A stretch of DNA of 64,000 bases, from NCBI GenBank assembly GCA_026014465.1, contig JAOZID010000004.1:310001-374000 (forward strand), read 5' to 3'. The notes under the pieces were generated by a model. The model saw only the letters and a program-made list of their open reading frames with translations. It was not told the origin of the DNA and searched no databases. Made by a program: the position numbers and the translations under genes. Of this stretch, positions 7,823-16,000 are shown in pieces; position 1 is the stretch's first letter, and each line of letters opens with the position of its first letter. This stretch comes from Candidatus Bathyarchaeota archaeon. Lineage in GTDB: Archaea; Thermoproteota; Bathyarchaeia; Bathyarchaeales; Bathycorpusculaceae.

Positions 7823-8989
7823 TTATTCAAAAACTTCGAAAACATCTGGCAGGAGTTCGCGTATTGTTGTGCCATTAAGTGTTGGAGAACCCATTTCTAT
7901 GCCCATATCGATGGCTTGATTGCATATCATAAGCATCCTGCGCACGTTTCCCTCAGCGACTTTATGAATCTCAGTTAATGCATCGTCAGTGAATGGGAAA
8001 ATATTTGCGTCATCATTATCTGGGCTTATTCGATAATAGTCTAAATAAGAGACTATGAATTTCTTAAGGTCTTCTTTATTTAGTGCTTTCAGAGTTATTT
8101 GCCTAAAAATTCTCTCAGAGAAAGCGTGATATTCTTTTATTATGTCAACCCAGACGTCAGGGGCGCAGGCTATAATCAAGCATAGGCCTTGGGGGTTGAG
8201 GTCAATCAGGTGTCGTATGCTATTTAGGATTTTTTGTTTGAGCAAATAGTTTACGTTTTCGATCGCTTCAAACTCGTCTATAAGAAGACATATCAACCGG
8301 TTATCCATGAGAGATAATATTTGTTTTAAACTCATGAAGGCTCTTAGGGCTCTTTCGTCGTTATCTATAGCCATTACAACGTCTAGTTCTCTTCTATGAT
8401 CAAATGGTATGGGTTCGCCGCATAGATATTTCCAAGCGACGAATTTGCACTCTTCTAACGTCATTTTTAGAAAAGCGGTTGCAAAATCGGTGTATTTAAT
8501 CTCGTTTTGAAGTCTTCGCTTCCCAATCTCTAATATTTCTGGAAGAAGAACTTCACCTTCATTAACTTTTTTTCGCAGGTTCTGTTCTCCTGTGGCGTAT
8601 TCAAGAAATTGCCAAACAAGTTTTTCTAATCGTTCAAATCCAAATTCAAACATGAAATTAGAGTATAGCGTTAGAACCCTCTCGCCGGGAGTTGCCAAAT
8701 AGATGGCCAAGGCGTTTTCAACTTGCTGCTCTAGTTGTTTTTTTATATATTTCATAGTGTGAGTTTTTCCATTTCCATAACTTCCAATGAGGATGATATG
8801 GGATGAAGTTCCGTTTAGAGAAGATTTGATTACTGCTTCGACCATTTTCATTTCTTTTTTTCGTGACACATATAGTGGGAGTTTTTCGTCGGGTATTCCA
8901 ACGTATGGAAATGGGTTTGATTTCAGCCCATACTGATCGTATTTTTTTGGGTTTTGTTTTAGTTCTAAAGTTGTGTTTCCTGTTTTCAT
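7823..8989 (-). CDS. AAA+ ATPase (ORC/BrxD-like)
   Basis: 388 residues, first gene of the operon with the TGT-like and winged-helix genes; GGAGAGAG ribosome site before ATG 8989. Walker A is GSYGNGKT near residue 70, Walker B LICLLIDEFEAIENV near 235, and a sensor-like region (IIACAPDVWVDII) follows, then a helical lid ending in GNVRRMLMICNQAIDMG. This order recalls ORC/Cdc6-type and BREX BrxC/BrxD-type P-loop proteins that act on DNA. An ATPase that loads or moves the transglycosylase on DNA would fit the context; this is inference. Its promoter should lie in the AT-rich stretch at about 9000-9060, divergent from the small RHH gene. Confidence 0.75.
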   Translation of the reverse strand: MKTGNTTLELKQNPKKYDQYGLKSNPFPYVGIPDEKLPLYVSRKKEMKMVEAVIKSSLNGTSSHIILIGSYGNGKTHTMKYIKKQLEQQVENALAIYLATPGERVLTLYSNFMFEFGFERLEKLVWQFLEYATGEQNLRKKVNEGEVLLPEILEIGKRRLQNEIKYTDFATAFLKMTLEECKFVAWKYLCGEPIPFDHRRELDVVMAIDNDERALRAFMSLKQILSLMDNRLICLLIDEFEAIENVNYLLKQKILNSIRHLIDLNPQGLCLIIACAPDVWVDIIKEYHAFSERIFRQITLKALNKEDLKKFIVSYLDYYRISPDNDDANIFPFTDDALTEIHKVAEGNVRRMLMICNQAIDMGIEMGSPTLNGTTIRELLPDVFEVFE

Positions 8990-9107
8990 TTAGCTCTCTC
9001 CTGAGTGCTTCTTTATAATTCTTTAGACTTCTATAGAAGCATCCATTTATAAATATTTTCAAACGCCAATAGACGGATAAAGAAGTAAGTTGAAAGAGGA
9101 ACAATAC

Positions 9108-9245
9108 ATGGCTAAGAAGTTTACAATGTCACTACCTGACTCGATGAATAAAGCGCTTGAAAAAGAGCAAGAAAAACGAAAACTAGGAAGCATCCAGGAG
9201 ACCATCCGATTTATTCTTTCAGATTATTTTAACACCGAAAAGTAA
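9108..9245 (+). CDS. Small ribbon-helix-helix protein upstream of dpdA
   Basis: 45 residues. The protein begins MAKKFTMSLPDSMNKALEK and continues GSIQETIRFILSDYF: a beta strand and two helices with the spacing of a CopG/MetJ-type RHH dimer and nothing else. AAAGAGGA lies 9 bases before the ATG. It starts about 120 bases from the divergent AAA ATPase gene and ends 76 bases before dpdA, so it may control both the dpdA strand and the divergent operon. Its length and context are typical of archaeal viral and plasmid repressors. Confidence 0.75.
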   Translation: MAKKFTMSLPDSMNKALEKEQEKRKLGSIQETIRFILSDYFNTEK

Positions 9246-9273
9246 GTATTGATTTTTACTTAATTTTTCAAAA

Positions 9274-9281
9274 GTTTAAAA
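9274..9281 (+). promoter_or_regulatory. Candidate TATA element before dpdA
   Basis: GTTTAAAA lies about 40-50 bases before the dpdA start, in the short gap after the RHH gene. With the usual archaeal spacing of about 26 bases, transcription would begin near 9305, just before the GGGAGG ribosome site at 9315-9320. dpdA could therefore be transcribed apart from the RHH gene. Confidence 0.35.
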
Positions 9282-9321
9282 CCCGCCATGAATACAGTAA
9301 TCGCTAAAGTTAAGGGAGGGT

Positions 9322-11031
9322 ATGGCTATGAAGTACTTTATTCCTGAATGGAACGACCGAGTTGATCCAAACTACGATTTCATAAACGACATACACTCCT
9401 CCAAGCACAATGAAGACCCTACACGTAATGATGTATACATGTGGGAAATTTTCGGGATAGACAAAGTACCATTTGATGGGATCTTGATTTCCAGAATTGT
9501 CATCGAACAAGAAAAGAAAAGAAATAGGCAAATCAAAGAGGAAGGCATTCATAGCGCTTTACGTCTCCCAAAAAACTTTGAAATAATCGGTGATTGTGGA
9601 GCGTTCGGGTACATAAATCGAAAAGTACCACCCTACGATCCAATCGAGATACTAGAGTACTACAAGAGAGTTGGATTCAACTATGGCGTCACAGTAGACC
9701 ATCTAGTAGTGCCTCAATTCGTGAATGAAAAAGATGAACGAATCAAAATAACCTATGAAAATGGCGTCAAAGCTTTAGAGGAATGGAAAGCTAGATACAA
9801 AAACGATTTTCAGCTTATCGTGGCCATTCAAGGATGGGAAATAGCTGACTATCTAAACATGTACAACAAATATATCGAACATGGCGCAACCCATTTAGCA
9901 TTTGGAGGCTTAGTACGACGCCCCACCACTTTTGTTAAAGACCTACTCCAACATGTAATCTTGGAGATAAAGCGAACAAAAAAATATCCAGAGTATGTTC
10001 ACTTCTTTGGATTGGCACGAGCGACATTATTCCCTCAACTAAAGGAACTTGAAGAACTAGGAGTCAGAGTTGGATTTGATTCAGCCTCATATCTTCGAAA
10101 AGCTTGGTTATCAACTCCAACATCCGAACTTAACTACTTAACCCCTAACGATGGCTACACTGCAATCAGAATCCCGTTTGTAGGCAGAAAAAAATTAATT
10201 CCTGAAATAGCAATAATTAAAGAGACCTTAAAAGACGCTGAACAGAAATGCATGCAAGAAATAAGAAGATATGAAAAAGGTCATTCTACTGTTGATAATG
10301 TTTTATCGACGATTTCCGAGTTTGCTAAACTAAATGGAAATAAACAGTTTTCTGAGTTATACAAAAGAACTTTAGTTGATCAACCATGGAAAAAATGTAA
10401 ATGCCCTATTTGTAAACAAATCGGTATTGAAGTCGTTTTGTTCAGAGGAAACAACAGAAATCGTCGTCGTGGTTTTCATAATGTATTTATCTTCTATAAT
10501 ATGCTTAAGAACGAAGGAACATGGCATCTTTTTACCAAAACACCTATGCAAGAAACTAACAAAACAATAGAACTAGATACTATAACGAAAGAGGAAAAAG
10601 TTCTTGTCATCACTGGTTGCACAAAGAAGAAAATAACTTCCAATCCTTCGTCTAAGCTACCGGCTCATGAGTTGTATCAAGGGCGTCTTTTTAAAACCGT
10701 CAAAAAATACTCGCAGATGATGGGGTTTGATTACCTAATCATCTCTGCAAAATATGGCTTACTTAGACCAACAGAGATTATTGAGGGTTATGAAAAAGTT
10801 CTGCGGACTAAAAAAGACATTGAAGAAATTCGACCGCAGGTAGAAGAAAAGTTGGGTCCAATATTGACTAGTTATGATAAAATTGTCGTTATTGCAGGTG
10901 AAAATTACAGAAAGGCGCTCAAAACTGTCTGGGATGATCGTTTCTTTTTTGTCAAGGCAAAAGGTTACGGCGATTTATGTTCAATTGTTGAGAAGTCGTT
11001 TTGCAAAAACACGAAGTTACATGATTTCTGA
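9322..11031 (+). CDS. dpdA: DpdA-type DNA 7-deazaguanine transglycosylase with DUF6884-like C-terminal domain
   Basis: About 569 residues. Residues 1-400 are a divergent TGT barrel: Asp91 in GDCGAFGY, nucleophile Asp253 in GFDSASYLRKAW, and a zinc site with KCKCPIC at 358-364 and a later GFHNVF. Residues about 425-565 are a separate domain beginning VLVITGCTKKK and including LIISAKYGLL, the DUF6884/YaaA-like fold often appended to DpdA proteins. There is no tRNA-binding PUA domain. Family members replace guanine in DNA with preQ0. The ATG at 9328 may be the true start, since GGGAGG is only one base from ATG 9322 but well placed for the later one. It converges on the restriction operon, stops 8 bases apart. 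Confidence 0.9.
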   Translation: MAMKYFIPEWNDRVDPNYDFINDIHSSKHNEDPTRNDVYMWEIFGIDKVPFDGILISRIVIEQEKKRNRQIKEEGIHSALRLPKNFEIIGDCGAFGYINRKVPPYDPIEILEYYKRVGFNYGVTVDHLVVPQFVNEKDERIKITYENGVKALEEWKARYKNDFQLIVAIQGWEIADYLNMYNKYIEHGATHLAFGGLVRRPTTFVKDLLQHVILEIKRTKKYPEYVHFFGLARATLFPQLKELEELGVRVGFDSASYLRKAWLSTPTSELNYLTPNDGYTAIRIPFVGRKKLIPEIAIIKETLKDAEQKCMQEIRRYEKGHSTVDNVLSTISEFAKLNGNKQFSELYKRTLVDQPWKKCKCPICKQIGIEVVLFRGNNRNRRRGFHNVFIFYNMLKNEGTWHLFTKTPMQETNKTIELDTITKEEKVLVITGCTKKKITSNPSSKLPAHELYQGRLFKTVKKYSQMMGFDYLIISAKYGLLRPTEIIEGYEKVLRTKKDIEEIRPQVEEKLGPILTSYDKIVVIAGENYRKALKTVWDDRFFFVKAKGYGDLCSIVEKSFCKNTKLHDF

Positions 11032-11038
11032 GAAAAAA

Positions 11039-11746
11039 TTATTGATAAAAATGTGGAAAGAAAGGTCCCTTTGGAATGCGATCAAGCATCGAAAGATCTA
11101 GAGAATCTTTATCAGAGAGTTCCCAAACAAAATCAAAAAAAGTTTTAGCTGATTTAATAAAATCAGGTTCCTCAGTATAAACCCCACATTCCGGATTCCA
11201 ATTAAAACTATTCTCCAAAAGATTAGCTGACCCCAACAATACAGCACCGTTAGAAGGATCGCCAATTATGAAAAGCTTTGCGTGAATACCAAATTCATTT
11301 CTTAAATCATTCGACTCACGCTTTAATTGACTAACTCTAGCGAAACCCTTAAACCGAGTGTACGTGTGAACCTTGACAGCGGCGCTTTTGTCACCTAACC
11401 CCTTAAGAAGACCATCTCTAAAAATCTTCCATCGCTTCCTATTCTGGTGCAAACGACATATGATGCGCACTGTATACCCATTGGTTATCAGCGTTCTGAT
11501 CATAGAAACATACTTTTCTATTTCATAATCTGTATAGGGCGTCATGATGCAGATTTCTTTTGTCGAGAGTTCCTCTGCAATTCCCTTAGAAAATAATTTG
11601 TTCATCATATCAACATAGGTCGCGGATGATATTGTTGCTAGGTTGGGCCATTTACACTCAAGATTGTAAACCTCTCGCTGCAACTCTGGATTTTCACCCT
11701 TAAAGTTATCAATTCTCTCTTTACCAAGGTTCTGAGGAAGAGGCAA
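11039..11746 (-). CDS. dpdK: DpdK-like phospholipase-D superfamily nuclease
   Basis: Last gene of the restriction operon. A single PLD/HKD motif is seen near residue 155: IHAKLFIIGDPSNGAVLLGSANLLENS, given here as its landmarks HxK and GSAN, with Asp one place later than canonical. Such proteins usually dimerise to make one nuclease site. DpdK of described Dpd clusters is a PLD-type protein beside DpdJ. The start is unclear: the TTG at 11746 lacks a ribosome site and overlaps the previous gene by 109 bases; ATG 11608 would remove the overlap but also about 45 residues that look protein-like. A frameshift joining it to the upstream gene is possible. Confidence 0.75.
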   Translation of the reverse strand: MPLPQNLGKERIDNFKGENPELQREVYNLECKWPNLATISSATYVDMMNKLFSKGIAEELSTKEICIMTPYTDYEIEKYVSMIRTLITNGYTVRIICRLHQNRKRWKIFRDGLLKGLGDKSAAVKVHTYTRFKGFARVSQLKRESNDLRNEFGIHAKLFIIGDPSNGAVLLGSANLLENSFNWNPECGVYTEEPDFIKSAKTFFDFVWELSDKDSLDLSMLDRIPKGPFFPHFYQ

Positions 11747-13050
11747 GTATAAACAAAGTAAAAGGGCGAAAATTGTTTGTTGCTCAATGCGTTAATTCGA
11801 TTGTGTAGTATGCTTCTTATTACAGCTTGTATTGAATTTGCAAAGTTTGGAGTTGTATTATCACCTAGAAAGCTTTTCATCTCTTTGATTTTTTTAACTC
11901 TTTCTTCATTCTTTGCGAATGAGCGCATTACGAAACTAAGGTATTCATTTAGATCTCCGGTAATTTCTTGATTTGCTGTGAAGGTGCTTCTGAATACGAC
12001 AGAATATTCATCCACTCTTACCTCATTTCCGAATAATCTCTCAAGTATGGTGACTATACAATCGAGTGGAACCTGAGAAAGACTGAGGACATAGGGCAAG
12101 TATAATTGAGGATAGATATCTTGCAAAAATACAATCTGATTGATGACTCTTTCAAGCTTATTCTTAGCCAGATGGAATTTGCTTGCTAGGACCCCCAATT
12201 CTTCAAAATTTACTTGTTTGTTTGCATTAGATAATTTTGATGATTTAAGACTGCCGAGTAATTTGCTATCCTCAATTCCCAGATTTTCTATCGCCAAATC
12301 CAGTGTAGTCATCACAGCATCAGGTCTTGAAATTATCGCTTGAAGCGTTTGCTCAACATTATTTCCAAGGTGTTTTAGCGCTTCAACTAAACTTAGTTCT
12401 TCGCTATCTCTTTCAAACGGTATATTCAATGAAGCTAACAAGCTACAAGTTAACTTTTCATCCAGTTCTATGTCACCAGGAAATAGAGTTTCAAAAAAGG
12501 CCCGTCCACTTAACCAATTTCCTGTTTCTGCACTAAACGAAGTTATTGCGGCGACTCGCTGAATGATTGGTTGTTCCAAAATAGCTTTGTTCTTTTTCAT
12601 TGTAAGAAAATGGAAAGACTGCAGAAGTTTTCGGTAGTATTCGGTGTCAGTAGGAAAATAAGAAGCCAGTTCAGAGATGCTTACAACCTTAATTTGCTGA
12701 TCTTTTGCAGCTACCATGAAGTGCCTACAGAAAAGATCCTTTGAGACAAGAAGGGTTTGAAAAAAGAACAATGGTTCGCTGCTTAAAAGCGCTATCTTGC
12801 CTAAAGGCTGAACATGATTGTTGTAAGATAAGTTGAGGTGCTCCGCAAAAGCAGCAATCGCCACACGGTATTCATTTTCATCCTTCTGGACTTTTTTCTC
12901 TAGAATTTCTGTTTTAATTAAATTATTCAGGAAGTCTGTTTTGAGGGCTATATCTGCAAGGTAAATATAGAGGCTTTCAGGGGATATTCCCCAATAGTTG
13001 TCAGGCAATTCAAGCTTTTTCAGTTTCTGCTTCAACAAGTTGGACTCCAT
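11638..13050 (-). CDS. Uncharacterised protein between DpdJ and DpdK
   Basis: About 470 residues from ATG 13050 (MESNLLKQKLKKL), which overlaps the end of dpdJ by 41 bases. It is mostly helical, with no P-loop, Cys cluster or membrane segment that I can see; low-complexity and hydrophobic helices alternate (ELASYFPTDTEYY, LYLPYVLSLSQVPLDCIV). The last 28 or so residues look less protein-like than the sequence in the next frame (FALLLCLYLPLPQNLGKE), which runs straight into the DpdK frame. I know no family. Its place inside the operon says it belongs to the restriction complex. Confidence 0.6.
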   Translation of the reverse strand: MESNLLKQKLKKLELPDNYWGISPESLYIYLADIALKTDFLNNLIKTEILEKKVQKDENEYRVAIAAFAEHLNLSYNNHVQPLGKIALLSSEPLFFFQTLLVSKDLFCRHFMVAAKDQQIKVVSISELASYFPTDTEYYRKLLQSFHFLTMKKNKAILEQPIIQRVAAITSFSAETGNWLSGRAFFETLFPGDIELDEKLTCSLLASLNIPFERDSEELSLVEALKHLGNNVEQTLQAIISRPDAVMTTLDLAIENLGIEDSKLLGSLKSSKLSNANKQVNFEELGVLASKFHLAKNKLERVINQIVFLQDIYPQLYLPYVLSLSQVPLDCIVTILERLFGNEVRVDEYSVVFRSTFTANQEITGDLNEYLSFVMRSFAKNEERVKKIKEMKSFLGDNTTPNFANSIQAVIRSILHNRINALSNKQFSPFYFVYTCLFLRTLVKRELITLRVKIQSCSERFTILSVNGPT

Positions 13051-16000
13051 CAGCAAACCACTGCAAGGTCTTTTTTCGCGATAACCCTCTTGGATCATTC
13101 ATAGTTGCGCAACCATACTGGAAAATACAACTTGGACAACCATCGTCACATTTACAACGTGACAAGTGGGTTTCGAACAATTTCATGATATAGATAAAGT
13201 TCTTGTATTTTCCATCTTCCATAGCTGTGACTAGTGTTGTCACTCCTGAACCGCCTGGTTCATTATCATAGACATAAGAATATTCCTCATCAAGCACTTC
13301 ACCAATATTTCTTATGTGAACCCCTGCAGCATTTTGCAGTCCTAATCTTAAACCATGGGCAAGCGTATGTGTAACCGCTTCGTCTCCGGATATCTTCATT
13401 CTAATGCCAAAGGTAGTGAAAATTGAAGCTAGGCGGATATATTTTTTAAGGGTTGAATCATGGCTTGGATTTCTGCAGCAAACATGGTTACCTTGCTGAG
13501 AAACAATCCAGTTACAGTCTGGTTCACCACAGATCTCATAATGCTTAGGCACCCGGTCGACATAACCATTCTCATAGATATTTCTATATGAGTCAGTTAA
13601 AGTAGCTAATTTTAATTCTCCATAATCAATCGAACCAATATCCATGCCGTTGTTATTTTTTATTACCCAACTTAAGGTTGGCTTGAACTCTATAACCTTC
13701 GTTTCAACGTTTGGAATTGTAGATTTAACGGTTTCTTTTGGATCAGCACTATGGATTTCCGATGGTTTAAGTTGGCCCCGTCCTGTCTCAACGTTGACCC
13801 TTAAAGGGTAATTTGTAGGATAGACCTCTACTTTGTTTGGGGTATGTGTCTCTAACATTTTAAGGGGTCCCCCACAATCGCACTCTTGCTTTCCTAGATC
13901 GTCGTATTTACTAAAGCAGCGTGGGCAAAAAAGCACATCTGGAAATATTTTTTTAACTTCTTCCCTTCTCCAGGAATCAAAAGTTACTCGGCAAGTAACC
14001 CTTTTCTGTCGAGAAAACGTCGTGACGGAATAGGGATGATATTCCTTTAACGCCATTTGAATACCTCTAGCCTCGAGCATCGGAGTAAATCTGCCTTCAT
14101 TTTGGTCTTCTTTATAGTATACAACGTCAATCTCGTCCTCGAGTTTCCTAATATCAAAAGCATATTTTCCCTCAGGAGTCTTTGTGTGAAATTTAGAATA
14201 GAGCATTTTTTCTACGTCTTGTTGTAACCTATAGAGTTCAATGTCGGATTCTTCAGCGCTCTTTTGCTGTAAATTCAAACGTTGCTCTTCTTCGGCGTCA
14301 AGTTTGCCTTCTTTCTTTTCCTCTATGTCATCAAGTTGGTCTCTAAGTTTCCTTCTCTCTATTCTGATCTCCTTTACGAAATCTTTACCCAAGGATGAGA
14401 AATGTTTGCCGAAATTGTTTAAGGTATCTTCTATCATGTCCGAAAATCTTTCGGAGGCATTAACTACTGTCTCAAGACAACCATTGGTTTGGCATTTCCC
14501 TTGGTATACAGAAGAGTATCGTCGTCCACATTTAGGGCAGAAACTGTAATCAAGCAAACCTTTCAACCATAATCTGGCTTCAACTCTATTCTCGTCAATT
14601 ACTTTCTGTAGAACACCCAAGCGGTCTCCATTGTTGAGCTCACTATTCTTACTGTTGTAAACACTGGTAAATGTTTGAATGTCGTCCGGTTTGTTTGTTT
14701 GATTCCCTTTTCTTACGAATTCTTCACCATCACTGATTCTGTTACCATCTGGTCTTGTCTCTTTTTTCCATGGAATCCAGAAGCGAGCTGCAATAAAATC
14801 AAAAAGAGCCCATGATAATGAGATCTTCATGACCTCAGGGTTGTGTTCATTAAGTGGTACTGGTTGCGCATTTGATTGGATTAATTCCAGAGGGTTTCTA
14901 TAGTAGTAATAGTCGATAGGATTTCTCTTGCTTACCGTAAAAACAAGAGATTTCTTGCTGGCTCGACCAGCGCGCCCAATTCTTTGGAGATACGAATTGA
15001 TATTTGGAGGAGTACCAAACAAGCATAAAATATCCAAATCGCCGATGTCAATGCCTAACTCCATCGCTGGACCTGACGAAAGAAAATTTGGATAAATACC
15101 GTTTTTAAACTGGAATTCTAATTCTCTTCGTCTTGTCTTGTCCGTGGATCCCTTATATGCTTCACTTAACAGCATGATCGGAGACGAATAATTAATTCGG
15201 AATGCGGTTTTGCTGTAATTTGGCTTAAAAAGGTCAACCCGCTCATTGTATTTTCGACTAAAATTCACGCAGTTACTAGTGTCATCCCCTAGTTGACTTA
15301 AAATGGTTGGTTTGAATTCATCTTTTTCGGGATTCCATAACATGGGTCTATCTTTTGAAACCAAATTACAAATTATTTTATCCGGATTTATCCTTAACCG
15401 ACCCTTTTCTTCTAGCACTAATTTCTTTGTTTTTAGCCGATCTAAAACAAGGTCAAATGACTCTTCTAACATAACTTTTTCAACGAACTTTTCAACCGTT
15501 ATCGTTCGCATCGTGTAGAGATTTTTAAGAAAGTGAGTCTCTTCTTTACTAAGCGTTTCATCTAAGTTAAGCCTTAAATCGATAATGCCTGAGGAAACAA
15601 TTTTAGAAATGTGAGGATTGTTTTGGAACTTACCAAAAAACATCCCTCCAAACAATCGAACATCTATTTCTTCGTTTAAAAATTTTTCTTTAGCCATTTG
15701 CCGTGTCTGATATCGAGGACTGATCCGCTCCAAGAGATCGACGCCATAGGTTCTTGCTGAATCATAAATTTCTTGTCGAAGGTTTAATTCTTTTAAGACA
15801 TTGCTATACAACTCGGATAGTGTATTTTCGCCTTTTTCAAGCGCGCTAATCATCAACTGGTCGACAAACCATTCAGCTTCAGGTTCCTGAAAAAATCGAT
15901 TAAGTCTTTCCATGTCATTGTGGGAGTCTGAAAAGGACAGAACTTTAGCCCCTTTTAACACGATAGGCATTCCAGTCAAGTCTGAATGACCAACTATCTT

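Noticed and set aside
8718-9104. 128-residue minus-strand frame over the start of the AAA ATPase gene
   Set aside because: It overlaps the ATPase coding region in another frame, is highly basic and low in complexity, and the ATPase has a good ribosome site and a P-loop.
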